A stretch of 64,000 bases of DNA from Ypsolopha sequella (lineage: Eukaryota; Arthropoda; Insecta; Lepidoptera; Ypsolophidae). The stretch covers positions 15,503,221 to 15,567,220 of the forward strand of contig OW203986.1 of assembly GCA_934047225.1 (NCBI GenBank), written 5' to 3'. The translations under genes were made by a program, and so were the position numbers. The notes under the pieces are model-generated. The model did not search any database. It worked only from the letters and a program-made list of their open reading frames with translations, and was not told the origin of the DNA. This document shows positions 12,375-24,230 of the stretch, piece by piece (the stretch's first letter is position 1; every line of letters begins with the position of its first letter).

Positions 12375-14308
12375 TTTCGAGCTGCTAATCTAGCTTACTG
12401 AAGCCCCTTAACTGTGACGGCCTGTCCTTCCACCCGCTCTGCCACCATGCCCCTTCGATGGACGAAATCGTGCAACAAAAATGAATTTAAAAAAAACCTG
12501 CATACGGTAGCATTTTCAGTCATTTTTTTGCAAAAAAACATGTATTAAAATAAAATGTTGTAAGTTATTATTACTCCTTGGCGGGTAAGGCTGCAATTGG
12601 CTTTGCGGATGTGCCTTGAAGTTGGCTGTACATGAGCAATAAGGGCATAGGACTCCATTTAGCAATGAATAACCGCATGCATAACTGTATTTAAATTAAT
12701 TTATAATAATAATAAATGAAATTAATAACAGGTACTGGTGGTTTGGTTAACCCATTTAATGTCCCAATTTCCCTTTGTTTTTGTCTTGCATTTAATTTTA
12801 TTGACTCTCTGCTTAATTGAATATAGTGTAGTTATTGTAAGAATCTTAAGGAATATCTGGCATAAAAAGGCTTTTCTGAACATGCAAAGAACTGTTATTA
12901 ACGTCTCTAAACAAGTGGTAAATCGTGTAACCGTCAGTAGCCAAGCTTTCGGAGTGATTTATACCGATTAAGTTAAAGTGTCCAATTTCACTAACTGCTA
13001 TAATTACTTGATGCGGCTCCGCCTGCAAGCGCCGCGGCCTTTGTCTCGTTGAAACCATGAAATTTGTACCTTTGTACGATATATTGTTTTTTTTTACGAA
13101 CTCAACCAATCTTGATCTTGTGATTGTGATATTGAGTCCCAGAAAGTTATACTGAATTTATATTTAAGGCATTTTTTTTAATATAAGTAGAAAAAAAACA
13201 AAACTGAATCCATACTTGGTCAAGTTTTTAAAACAAGAACTCAAGCCAAACTAAGTAGGTATATGTTTTTTATTCATAAAAACCAAACTGTTTCTTTTAA
13301 ACACAAAAAAGTCAAGGATAAAATGAAGATTGGGACACAGTAACTATATACTTGTAAGTAATGATTAAAAAGTTTACTGTAATCCATTAATTAACCTAAC
13401 TGTCATATTCATAATATTTTAAGAATAATACATATACTTTTTTGGTAGCAAACCTAACAAGAAAAACTCTCCAAAAACTCTTTAAGAGGAGGCCTTCTTT
13501 TTTCAACGATTTTTGAACGATTGTACTGAATCTACCACAGACGCAATCAATGTGAAACTTATATATATGTTTTTTCAAACCTTTATCTTTACGTTATAAG
13601 TAGCGTTACCTTATTGTAAAAGTTTCGCTCGATAGATTTTATTTTTGAAATTAGTCTTTTTTTGAGTGTTTTTTTGGTTTTGTGTTTAATCCATTTGATT
13701 TTTATGTGTTATATTTTACTATCAATACGAAAATCTTGTTTATTAACCAATGTAAGTACAAAAATGACTTAAATGCAATATTGTAATGTTAGTCGATTTT
13801 AATCTTAAAATTGCACTCGTTCTGAATCGATTTTCAACTTTATGAAAGTTAGTCTACGGGTTATAATTGCAAAGCTGCTGTGCGCCTAAGGAAAGCCTCG
13901 TCTTAACTAAAAAGATCAAGTCCAATCATATTAGTCAAAGGAGAAACAACTTGCTGGCGCTACTGCGCCGCCTTCCACCCCGAGTCGACCTCCTAACACA
14001 AAACCACCAAAATAGTTAGACGCATGGCTACACTCTTATTGGCAAGCGAGAGAGACCATTTTTGATAATCTTTTGAGTCTAAGTCCGGTCAGTTCATAAA
14101 TTTCCCCAACCCGTTCCGAAGCTTGTACTTTATGATGTTTACTTTAATGATTACTCCTGAACACTCCGATTATTGGCTGATATAATGGCTGGTTATTAGA
14201 ATTAATGAACTTGCATTTTACTTTTCCTTTTCCGGGACTATAACTTTCATGTTTCTCCGTGTGGGAAATAACATTGGTAGTCATTTTAATCTGAGCCTAG
14301 AACATAAA
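12375..14308. other. No gene recognised
   Basis: AT-rich sequence with overlapping short frames and no conserved motif. A GC-richer patch at 13950-14000 lacks recognisable content. Confidence 0.35.
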
Positions 14309-15003
14309 CAACGCCTGATTTTCGAGGCTTCGCTAGAAGAAATTAGGATTCTCCTTATATTGAAACAAATGTATATGATTTTTAGTATTTTATTAAGGGA
14401 ACTGTTAGCTATTACAGATTTTCTTTTCATATATTTTGTTATCTTAAATAATCATAGTCAAGTAGGAATATTTTATTGTGAGACAGCTGTCAACACACAG
14501 CTGTCAATCTGGATTCGCGCGGGTAGGATTATTGTAAGAGGTCAGAGCGGGTCCAATAAAACCATTTCAAAATATCTTATCCACCTGTATTATTTATAGT
14601 ATATTATTAGAGAATTATATTAGAACTAATAAAATATGTATTATGATTATAATAATAATAATATAGTTTTGTTTCAGACCAAGTAATTATAATGTATACT
14701 TTTCTCTTAAGAAAATATATTTCAACCCTTTTTTTTTATTGTTTCCTAGAAGAACGCGGTTACGAGATCTACTTATTTTTTATAAATAAAATAAGTAATA
14801 CAAATATGAAGTGAATCTAGTAAAATCCAAATATTTTTGCCCATAAAATATTTCAATATAAATGAAAAACCCTCCAATCTGTTGTTTCGCTGCGTGATTA
14901 TTGTTACCGCTCGAAGACAAATAGGCCAATGAGCCAACCAATAATAATCGCTTCTATTAAAAGCTAAGTCTTTGCTATTTGCCTTTTTGTGTAGGACGGG
15001 TAG
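14309..15003 (+). repeat. Dispersed repeat R-B, copy 1
   Basis: Diverged segments match 53920-54345 in the same order: a block with 'agaagaaattaggattctcc', then 'aacgcggttacgagatctac', then 'tgttgtttcgctgcgtgat', ending near 'aggacgggta'. This copy is longer, so one of the two has gained or lost sequence in the middle. Confidence 0.55.
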
Positions 15004-15276
15004 TCACATTTTTTGTTTTAATAAATTGGTACGTAATCGTAGATCCAAGGAAAGATCTGGACTGCGTTTGTTTTATGTAAATATGAGAATTTGGAGGGTT
15101 AAATAATTATGAACTAAATAAGCAACAAAATGAACCTTTTCATAGCCTTTCTTCAACTTCACTTGTTTGTCCACTGTGTGTCCGTCAATTCGGTCGTTTT
15201 TTTTTACTTATTGTCGTATGACATACAAAATTGAGGGACACAAGATGACGGCCCTTATACATACTGATTTGATTAA

Positions 15277-15619
15277 GAGCGGTTTCGCAGCCGGATTGTG
15301 AAAAACCCGCCTTTTTTCTAATTAATAGAAACAGAACACTTAAATTCAAAATTCACTCAATAGTTATTCAACAAAACCTTATTTTTTATGTACTGTGTAA
15401 TCTGTGTATGCTTTCACACTTATAAAATATTGAATTTTTAATAAAAGTTTTGAAATTCTAATTTACAGAAACCAATGGAAACTTTGCCATGGCAGCATAC
15501 ACAATACATAGGTAATTAGGTTTTGTTGAATAACTATTGAGTAAATTTTGAATTTAAGTGTTCTGTTTCGATTAATTAGAATTAGGTGGGTTTTTCACAA
15601 TCCTGCTGCGAAACCGCTC
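15277..15619. mobile_element. piggyBac-type MITE with TTAA target duplication
   Basis: TTAA flanks both ends (15273-15276 and 15620-15623). The arms are long near-perfect inverted repeats, opening GAGCGGTTTCGCAGC and running more than 100 bp through 'ttcaaaattcactcaatagt'. The centre is non-coding. A partial copy lies at 32542. TTAA duplication is the hallmark of piggyBac transposition. Confidence 0.85.
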
Positions 15620-15713
15620 TTAATCAGAGCGATCAGTTCCACAGATAATCGCATCCTCCCACTAACATAAAAGATTTGAAAGTTGGTTAGATTTTTTGTT
15701 AGCTTATATACAT

Positions 15714-16010
15714 GGTGACTTTAATTTATGCAGCGAAATATATACTTGGTAAGTGATCGATTTTAAGGATCAAAAACATGTTTTGCGAAATTTGAAAAAC
15801 GAAATGTTGTCTTTCCATAATATTGATTCGGGGCTGGGCTTGTGTTAGTAAGAAACATAAAAAAAAAGTCCGTAGATAATAGTTGAGTCTTAAATATGAG
15901 TTTGACTGTCAAGATGTCACCTTATATTATTCAGCAACTAATCAACAATTGTGATGACTATATGACCTTATGTGGAATCAATTTTATGATCAGGACCAAC
16001 ATTTTATTAT
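15714..16010. mobile_element. Diverged fold-back MITE related to 35514 and 44598
   Basis: Opens 'atggtgactttaatttatgc' and contains 'cttggtaagtgatcgatttt', matching the left arms at 44598 and 35514. The right arm is not clear. The end coordinate is approximate. Confidence 0.4.
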
Positions 16011-16580
16011 AAAATTTATTGAAAAAGGCGTTACTTTGCGGAAGTCCATCATAAATTTGTGGATATATTAATAATTTGCAATATTCCGCTAAACACTCTT
16101 ACCATGCTATTCAAAATGCAGACTCAAGCACCGCCCGCCCTCCCGCATAAAACATGCACAAGCAAAGCAAGCAGTACGAGCACAAAATAAAGCAATCTTA
16201 AATAACAAGCAAGAAAAAAACTTGCGTATTAAAAACAAATTTATTTTATTATAAGCCACTTTTTTCCCACAAAATTTAGCAATTTCCTAGGATTAACAAA
16301 AAAACTTATACCACGCAGGTGAAATAGCTATTAATACGAGTATAATACTTTTAACGTACTTCCTGCGCCATAATTTGTAGGATTTTGATTTTTTTTTTTC
16401 CGTCTCAATTAGTGCAGGTGACATATTCCTTGAATATTCACACCTTTTTATGTAACCAATTAAAAATAACTGAACAGAGTAATTAATGTATGACACCGGT
16501 CGTTGACGAACGTTACTTCCTGTGGCAGATGAGATTATACTGGAAGCAATAAAAATAATTTATTAAAACTTTATTGTTAA

Positions 16581-17001
16581 GGCGCTCTTGTCCCAGAAGA
16601 GTGACTCTCTGTCTTTTTCTTTACGTGTAAGGAGTAAAGAAAATAACCACACTTTTGTACTTTTTCGTTGTTTTTATCGGTTTTTAAATTGTTTAAAAAT
16701 AAGGGATATGTTTATTAAAACCCACTTACGTGGTCGACCTAGAAAATTTAAAGAGCAATATTACCAGATATGTTTCGTTAATAAAAGAGTGGAATTATGG
16801 AAATGGCAAGATTTGAAAGATCTTATTACATGCTGTGTTCGTGAATTATTTCTATCGAGCAAAGTTTATCTGATCGTGTAACACATGCGTGGAAGACCTA
16901 GATAAAGGTTCGAACGATATTGCGTTTTTTTTTTGAAGTTTCAGACGATATTTAAAAGTTCTATTTGACTTTGAAATTACTGATTTTGGGATAAGAGCGC
17001 C
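16581..17001. mobile_element. piggyBac-type MITE A (TTAA-flanked)
   Basis: Termini GGCGCTCTTGTCCC and GGGATAAGAGCGCC are inverted, with TTAA immediately outside at 16577-16580 and 17002-17005. The interior (421 bp) has a plus-strand frame without recognisable domain. The right-hand TTAA is shared with the next element. Confidence 0.75.
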
Positions 17002-17005
17002 TTAA

Positions 17006-17410
17006 GGCGCTACGGGAAAAAAATCGACACTTTAAGGACTTGCATATCTACTTCAGTAAATTTTGATGAAATAGTATATTATTTTCGGATTTTTTTTCTA
17101 GGGATCTGTTAAAACAGAAACGCGATTTTAGAAATTCGGCTCGATAGAAATATTTATTGAAATGAGGTCCTTTTCGACACCAATTCTCCTGGTTTGACAA
17201 TTTAGAATGTATAGACTGCAACTTTATTTTATAAGATGGGTTTTAACGATATCTAGGACCTGGTTAAACGAAATTTTGATAGCAACTTTACTACATTTTA
17301 TATTAATAAAAAACCGACTTTTTGCTACTTTTCCACGAATCCGTCCCTCTCGCACTGAGGATTTTTTCGCATAAGAAGTAACAGGGACGCTAAAACTTTT
17401 ACATATCGCC
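17006..17410. mobile_element. piggyBac-type MITE B, abutting MITE A
   Basis: Left end GGCGCTACGGG and right end ACATATCGCC are bounded by TTAA at 17002-17005 and 17411-17414. The right half ('cacgaatccgtccctctcgc', 'gtaacagggacgctaaaa') also occurs in 48723-49028 and, inverted, in 32021-32436, defining one family. Confidence 0.75.
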
Positions 17411-17414
17411 TTAA

Positions 17415-18479
17415 TAAAAACGTTTATCCGAGAACCTTTTCCGAAGTCACATAAAATTTTCTGAAGAGAAACATTAAGCACCTAGTGTTCAATAAAAATA
17501 CTTTTGGATTGTGTAATGGAACAAAAAAAAAATGTTAATTTGGAAGACATGAACAAATCATATCGAAAATAGCGACGCGTTTGATTTTATTTGAACGTTT
17601 TTTCGCAGTTTTATTTGAATAAAAAATGTAGTATGCACTTTCCAATAAAAATTTAATCCGACAAGTAGGCTTTTGAACTTTTAAGGTTAATTTTTAGTGT
17701 GGATTAAAATTGTCATTACGGACATATTCTGCTTTAAAAGGAAAATGAAGAGGTATGTTTGAAGTTTCTTTATGCACCGAAGTATGTTTCATTGCTTTTT
17801 AGTTCTAATAGTGGCTGCTTAAAGGTCTTACAAATGTTTTTTTTTATCTGATAATAATGTATCGCAATCAGTACTGAGCATTGAAATCGGTGAAAAAGTT
17901 TTTTTTAAAGCAGTTATTTATCAAACGGGAGCATAAAGCACACTTAGATAAGTCAGAGTACTAAAACTAAAATTAAATTAAAATGAACATGAACATCAAA
18001 TGCTTAAAATCTAACACCAAAATTTCAAGGAAACAAATTCATGGTCAAGAACGGAATCAAGAAAAAGACAAAACAAAGAAATGCTCATGCAAAGTGTCAA
18101 TACATCAATTTAACTGCGAAAATTAATTTACCTATAATATTATGTCATAACTTATATTTAAATTATATCCATATATTATAATAAATTCACATAAAATAAA
18201 ATAAAATAAGTTCTTGCTTATAATAAATAAATTAATGTGAAACCACAATAAGTGTTGTCAAAATGTCAATAAAATTAAATACTGTATCTGTAAATGATAA
18301 ATTATATAATCATAGGACAAATAATAGTAAATAAAAAAGCTAAAATACCGACGGTATCATAAATCAATATGTCATTTTATTTATAATTTACAAGTACCTT
18401 ATAAGAAATTGAAAATGTCAAAATTCATTAATTCATTTAAAATTAATTCAAAGAACACAATTTTTTTTGTTTTTAACCA
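17415..18479. other. AT-rich, no gene; includes probable LINE 3' UTR
   Basis: Very AT-rich, with an 'aaataaaataaaataag' run near 18193. The part next to 18480 is probably the 3' untranslated end of the minus-strand LINE. Confidence 0.35.
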
Positions 18480-20040
18480 AATTTATGCAATTAGACTTGA
18501 AGAGCTTGCCAGTGCATTCCCTGATATCGTTAGTCAATAAATTATAAAACTTATACTATTAGCTATAAAAAAATGCGAGTCTACATGTACCTGAGGGAAG
18601 TTTATTTTTAGACCTAGTGTTATAATTATGTACATCACTTCTTAGAGGAGTGTTAGCTAAGTTACCTTTTGCGTATAATAAATTTTGCAAGAAATATAAG
18701 GAATGAATTGTCAGTATATTCACCTCTTTAAATGTCCCTCTGCAGGATTGTTTTGAGCGCATCATGCATAAAGTTCGAAGAGCACGTTTTTGAAATATGA
18801 AGATAGAATTTGCAGTGACTGCACATCATTATCAATGTTCTTTCCAGCAATAAACATATTTGGTAAGGTCAGTGTTTTTCGTTCCTAAATAAAAATTTGT
18901 TGCTTTATTCCTTACATTAAAAAGCAATTTATTTGCCGAGAACCATTTGTGAAGTTGATCCATTGATATTTTAATGGGCAGCATTACATTTTCAATCGAC
19001 TAATGTTTAAAAAGAATCGATGTATCGTTTGCAAACATGGTTATGGATTCTTTACTGCCAATACAAGTAGTCATGTATTTAACATAGACAAGAAATGAGA
19101 AAGGACTCAGTATCGATCCCTGTGGTACACCTATATTACATGAGGGCTACCTCGATTGGATGCCACCAAACTCTGTCACATAATGATCGGTTTATTAGAT
19201 ATGATTGCATAAAAGCAAGTTAAGAATCTTTGAGACCATAGTGAGTAAGATTGGCTAGTAGAATCTGATGATCTACACAATCGAAGGCCTTAGACAGGTC
19301 ACAGAAAATACCAATAGTTTTATTACAGTTGTCAAGCGATTCAAGGATATATTTCTACGAGATTAGCTAAAGCAGCATCAGTGTTGTTATTTTTCTGAAA
19401 ACTATATTGATTAGGAACAATGACGTTGGTTCTATTGAAATGTGAAGTAAGTTGATTCAACGCAATTTTTTCAAAGATTAAGCTTATTGTGTTTTGAACA
19501 ACAATTGACATTCTTGTTTGGATCCACTTTTATGTAGTGGAATAATTTTGCCTATTTTCAAAGCATCAGGAAATTGACCACATCTGAAACTGTCATTAAA
19601 AATGTTTGTCGGTATGGGGGCTATGTTTATAATAATATGCTTTAGTAAATTTGTCGAAATTCCATTTAGGCCTAAACAATTCTTCATTTTTAAAAAATAA
19701 AATGTTTTTAAAGTTTTATTTGGCGTTATTGAATGAAAATTGAAACCGCTGGAAATTGGATCACTATGCTATTGAAGAAATAACAGTGATTGATCGGGTT
19801 AACCTATATTAGATGTAAGGTTATTTGCAGCTGAAGAAAAATAATCATTTAAGGGTTTCTGCACTTGGTAATGAATCTTCAATCGTTTCTTTGGTGTTTT
19901 CATTTCTTTTTCCGGTTTGGTGATTAAAAACTTTCCATGTATTTTTGATTTTATTATTTAATTTTCAATTTTATTACTAATGAATTTTTGTTTAGTAGTA
20001 ACACATACATTTTTACATATTTTTTTAATAGTTTTAGTTC
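18480..20040 (-). pseudogene. jockey/CR1-like LINE, reverse-transcriptase remnant
   Basis: Minus-strand fragments appear in RT order. GLNGISTNLLKH and KIGKIIPLHKSGSK (near 19690-19500) are followed by NQYSFQKNN. GVPQGSILSPFSFLVY comes near 19115 and then MFANDTSIL, where the usual FADD is changed. LHKWFSANKLLFN follows, and a C-terminal DVHNYNTRSKNKL near 18620. Many stops and frameshifts separate them. The order and motifs are those of non-LTR retrotransposon ORF2, but the endonuclease is not seen. It is an inactive relic, split or abutted at its upstream side by the younger LINE fragment at 20041-21110. Confidence 0.8.
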
Positions 20041-21110
20041 AAAATTCAATTCAAATTCAAATTCAAATTCAAAATTCAAATAGTTTATTTTGCAAAGTAG
20101 GTATATAAAATACACGTTTCACAAGTCAAAATTTAATCTCATAAAAAAAAAATGTAATAAAATAATAAATGTACATGAAGTAGATTAAAGGTTTATTTAA
20201 TTTATGTAGCAATACGATTAAAATTAAAGGTAAAATATATATTATACAAGGTGAAATCCAATCAACCGCCCGAACCCACACCGGAGACCCGGCCAGGGAC
20301 CAGGAACAAGTTTCAATAATCACCAACCAAGCCCCCAGCACGAATCCAGGCGGCCGACCAAATCCCATCCTATATACTACATACTAATAAGGTTACATAA
20401 TATATAAATACATGCCTACCTCCGCCCATTCGATTAGTCTTGCTAAGAAGAACGGGCAAGAAACTTAGCAAGATCATGTCATTTTTTTCACCATAAAACT
20501 TATACTAAACAACAAAAGACTTATATCTACTTTAACCAAGGGATAAGAAAATACAAAACAGCAGGAATTCAGGTTAATGAAAAAAAAAGAAAAACATATA
20601 TATCTTTGCCTACCTGTCTCATATAGTCTATTTCCTTTTACAGTCTGTAATTAATTAATGTTAACTCTTAGAGGAATCACAAGTTAGGTAATTATACTAA
20701 TTAATTAAATTTTAACCTACCACCACGACAAATATCATTATCACTGTAACACCATGCTTCACCATCATCCAAGTATTCATTTATTTTATAATATGCCTTT
20801 TTCAGTAGGCCCTGTTTAATATATTGTTTAAACTTATTCTCTGACAAAGTAAGGACCTCTTTTGGAAGTTTATTGTAAAATCTTATACCATGTCCTACGA
20901 AAGAGGTACTCACTTCGGCGAGTCTGATTTTCGGAAAAGCCAGTTTATGCTTATTTCTGGTTTCCTTACAATGTTGCTCACCAAGCCTTGGGAAAGACTC
21001 AACATTTTTTCTGACATATTTAAGGACTTGGTCAATATATTCACAAGGAACCGTTAATATATTAATTTCTTTGAACTTTTCTCTTAATGAATCCTGGTGC
21101 TTCATATTAT
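20041..21110 (-). mobile_element. 5'-truncated LINE: ORF2 C-terminus plus 3' UTR
   Basis: A minus-strand open frame at 21105-20701 (134 codons) encodes an ORF2 C-terminus with EINILTVPCEYIDQVLKYV, HGIRFYNKLPKEVL and YYKINEYLDDGEAW, homologous to the end of the relic at 18559. Downstream is a UTR of about 650 bp ending in a (TTGAAT)-type tail at 20045-20085. The 5' truncation near 21110 is typical of LINE insertion. The same UTR occurs on the plus strand around the BEL element (25630-25730 and 31556-31940). A short palindromic insert interrupts this UTR at about 20246-20372. Confidence 0.8.
20246..20372. mobile_element. Short palindromic MITE inside a LINE 3' UTR
   Basis: Imperfect inverted ends (left 'aaggtgaaatccaatcaacc', right 'ggccgaccaaatcccatcct') bracket a GC-rich centre. 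The left end resembles the half-copy at 63277 ('acaaagtgaaatttaatcaa'). The insert is absent from the related UTR at 31690-31720. Confidence 0.5.
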
Positions 21111-23722
21111 AAATAGCCCGAATTGCTAGTTATTAATTGATTAGTTTCAATCGTCACTGTTGTTAAAGGAGCAGTCATCTTTCAAAAACGTAAACTAAAT
21201 GGCGTTCAGCGTCCCGGGTATCAGACTGTTTTTTTTTATAAAAACCTAATCACGTAAAACAATCTTCCCACGTCTTTTCCACGCCTATGTAATATGGTTG
21301 ACTTACCTTAAAGTAGGTATGTTTGTAGGCAGTCACCGATAGTTCTAATAGTATACAAAATAAGGACCAAAATGAAGCAACACAAAGATTTGCGTAAAAC
21401 GTGCTACTTTCTACGATTCGCCCGAAAATTATCGACAGTTACTTACACGTGCCCGCTTCTAGGAGATTCTGTATTCGTCATCTCACATTCTTAACAAAAT
21501 TGTACGAAACGCTTACGCATTGGTATTGCCAAAAAATTGTTCTGAACAAAACAAGGACGATTATAATGAAGACATAATATGACGATGACCTATGTATAAT
21601 AAGAAACTTCTGTGCTATATTTATAACAAAAACATAGGGTATGTTCTAGGGAATGTTCCATGGTATCAGCCAGGGGAGGCCTTTGCCCAGAAGTGGGACA
21701 CTATATAGAGGCTACATAAAAAAAGGTTCCAGGAGAAAATAAGCCAGTGAATGTCTACGCCCATTACGCCTACGTCGTACAATGTTAGGATACTTCATAT
21801 GATTTTGTATGTGTATATCTAAGTAAAACCGTGGGAAAACGTGCTCTTACCCATTAAATAATGCTTGTATGAAATCTAAGAGGAATCATCAATCTTGGTA
21901 AATGCTTTGGTCTATTTTAAACTGTACTATATTGAATTCTATTGACAAATCAACACGATGTTCTTTATTCGAGTGACTCATTTGTAAAGTAAAACCCAGC
22001 CTGCATTAAGAAAAGTTATTGAAAGTAAGTTATGGTAATTTATTAATATAATTGATTAATAATTTAGAAATAAATGAAAACGGAGTAGCTGGTTAACATT
22101 CCGGGACAGCAAACACTGGTGGCGAACAAGACACACGCATATTTCATGTAAATTACAAATTTAATTTGTATTTCCTAGTCCGTCAACAATGGTAACATGT
22201 TGTTCAAAGCCTGACCATAAACGTTCTGAATCAATATCAAATTTCTTATATCAACACGCGGAACCGAACCGCCTTTTACAGGGTTGGAATGTAAACAATT
22301 CATGATGTTTTTAAAAACACGCACACACACACACACGTAAGGAGCAATGCTCCGAAGCATGGAGGTCGGTAACTTTCACAAGCGCATGTGGACCGACCAG
22401 ATACAATACCTATAAGGACAAACTTAGCACGCTCTCATTCTGAAACCATTCTAAAATTCATTATTAGAAATTCCTGGCAGTGTATGAAATTCCAGAAAAA
22501 TCGTGACAGCACTCCGCTAGTCCGATGTTTTCCATTCCGACGTTAAATCTGAGATTTACAATATTTTACTTCTTGCGCTTTCTGTTGTGAATTTTGATTT
22601 TTGTCATTTTATGAATTTAGCAATTTTTGCGAGGACCGTAAAATATCAATAAACCACCTTATTTGGGTAAAACTTAATGAGATTTGCACTCATTATTAAG
22701 AAAATAAGAATATTATGCAACCAAATTTAACCACCTGTCTGAGATGTTGCCTTGTGGAAGCTGAGAGTTATTAAAAATCTTATTAAAATTATAGGATGAA
22801 AATGAAATGATTTTCTATATCAATAAACCTTTACTTTGAAAGGTCAAACGAACAGCTGTGGTAGTGATCGTTAATACTAAAACAACATATAAAATTAAAA
22901 ACAAAATAATTTATAGCTCATAGGATTTTCATTATTTTGGTATATAAATTAACCATTATTTTTTAATGACCTCGTCACTTGAGAATTTAAGACATTATAC
23001 TGATTGTGATGTGTGATTGCTTATAAAAAAGTGGTCTGTCTCTGTCTGTCTACGCATTTGTCATCTAGCTGTCAAATTAGTCTGAAGCAAATTATTATAA
23101 ATTTATCTTGATAGCAAAGGACACATTTCTAAACAGCTTTTACTCAAGTGACGTCACACGAGGGCCAGTGGAGGTTGCAGCCTTTTCGTAAAAATATTCA
23201 TCAACATGAGGTTTTTTTGGCCAAAACTTCGAAAATACGGCTTATTAAACCTAAATCTCGAAATGGTTTTCGAATTAACACACCTTAACATAATTTAATC
23301 TATGCCAATTAACTGTTTCTTTCCAACGTAATCTCTATCGCCAAATTTCTAAAACAAATACGTGCATGCCTTCTAGTGCATGCATAGGCTCTATCATAGT
23401 GTTCCTTCACCGTTTAGCAAATGTGAGTATAGGTACAAAATACTATACAACTCATAAATTCCTAAAAATTCATCCTCAAACTCTCACTATCTGGCAGCAA
23501 TATACACACTGCCCCTACAAAGTCCCGCAATAATAAAAGAAACTAGCACTTTTATGGCTGTTGATTTTTTTTCTTATCTCCTTTGGTAAACTGGAAAAAA
23601 AATATATTTTGAGATAAGTTTGCTTTTGTATGTTTTTATTTGTATAGTTTTATTTAACAATAAGAGTATTGTACAAAAGAAGAACAAATATTTAATAAAG
23701 TTTTCATCAAGAACTTGTATGG
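21111..23722. other. Intergenic/intronic; LINE scrap and (CA)n tract
   Basis: Near 21670-21715 'ggcctttgcccagaagtggg' is the familiar 3' end motif of an insect LINE. A (CA)n microsatellite occupies about 22320-22336. The remainder is AT-rich with no supported gene. Confidence 0.45.
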
Positions 23723-23971
23723 TTACAAGATCTGACTGCCGAGTACGGAATTAACCTTACTTTCTGCATGTTCCAAGCTTGTGGGGCCATGGAATCTAAT
23801 GTCAAAGGTTACAGTCTGGTCCATTGTTCTCTTGTCTAAAGGAAAATGGCATCTATTGTACACTACCCAGGCCAAATGGATGAAGAAATTTCCAATGCTA
23901 AGTGTACACTTGTTGTTCCTCTCCTTACAAAGAGATAAAATCAAACATTCACCTATGCATTGCATTTGCAT
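23723..23971 (-). CDS. Possible terminal exon or small ORF, unidentified (82 codons)
   Basis: The minus-strand frame encodes a balanced, non-repetitive peptide with CTLSIGNFFIHLAWVVYN and DQTVTFDIRFHGPTSLEHAE, and ends in a TAA stop. Downstream, AATAAA poly(A) signals occur at about 23656 and 23640, consistent with a 3' UTR. A stop directly precedes the first ATG, so either translation starts there or an acceptor lies inside the frame; a weak candidate follows 'gcatag'. I do not recognise the family. A processed pseudogene or transposon remnant is possible. The overlapping plus-strand frame has no such supporting signals. Confidence 0.35.
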   Translation of the reverse strand: MQMQCIGECLILSLCKERNNKCTLSIGNFFIHLAWVVYNRCHFPLDKRTMDQTVTFDIRFHGPTSLEHAESKVNSVLGSQIL

Positions 23972-24073
23972 TCATACAACAAGTCTTGTACAAAAAACAC
24001 AATTCAACAATGCGAATTGGATTCAATGTTCAAGTTTTGTTTTGTTTAAAAAGATAATAGAATTTTCTCTTAC

Positions 24074-24230
24074 TGGCCCCGTAGTACGATGTTTAATCGC
24101 GCTCGACGCAATTCGTTGAATTAGAAGTGCGAGGAGCGTGACACGATATTTTTGCGATTAAACAGTATGCCAAGGTCCTCGCACCTGTGATTCAAGTAAC
24201 TCGCGTCGCGCGCTATTAAACACAGGGCCT
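24074..24230. mobile_element. Palindromic MITE, copy 2 (relative at 3307)
   Basis: Termini ggccccgtagtacgatgtttaa and attaaacacagggcct are imperfect inverted repeats. The arms carry 'gaagtgcgaggagcgtgac'-type sequence and its inverse 'gtcctcgcacctgtgattc', as in the 3307 copy. Confidence 0.6.

Noticed and set aside
16588..16881. 97-codon plus frame
   Set aside because: It lies wholly within TTAA-flanked MITE A and lacks transposase motifs.
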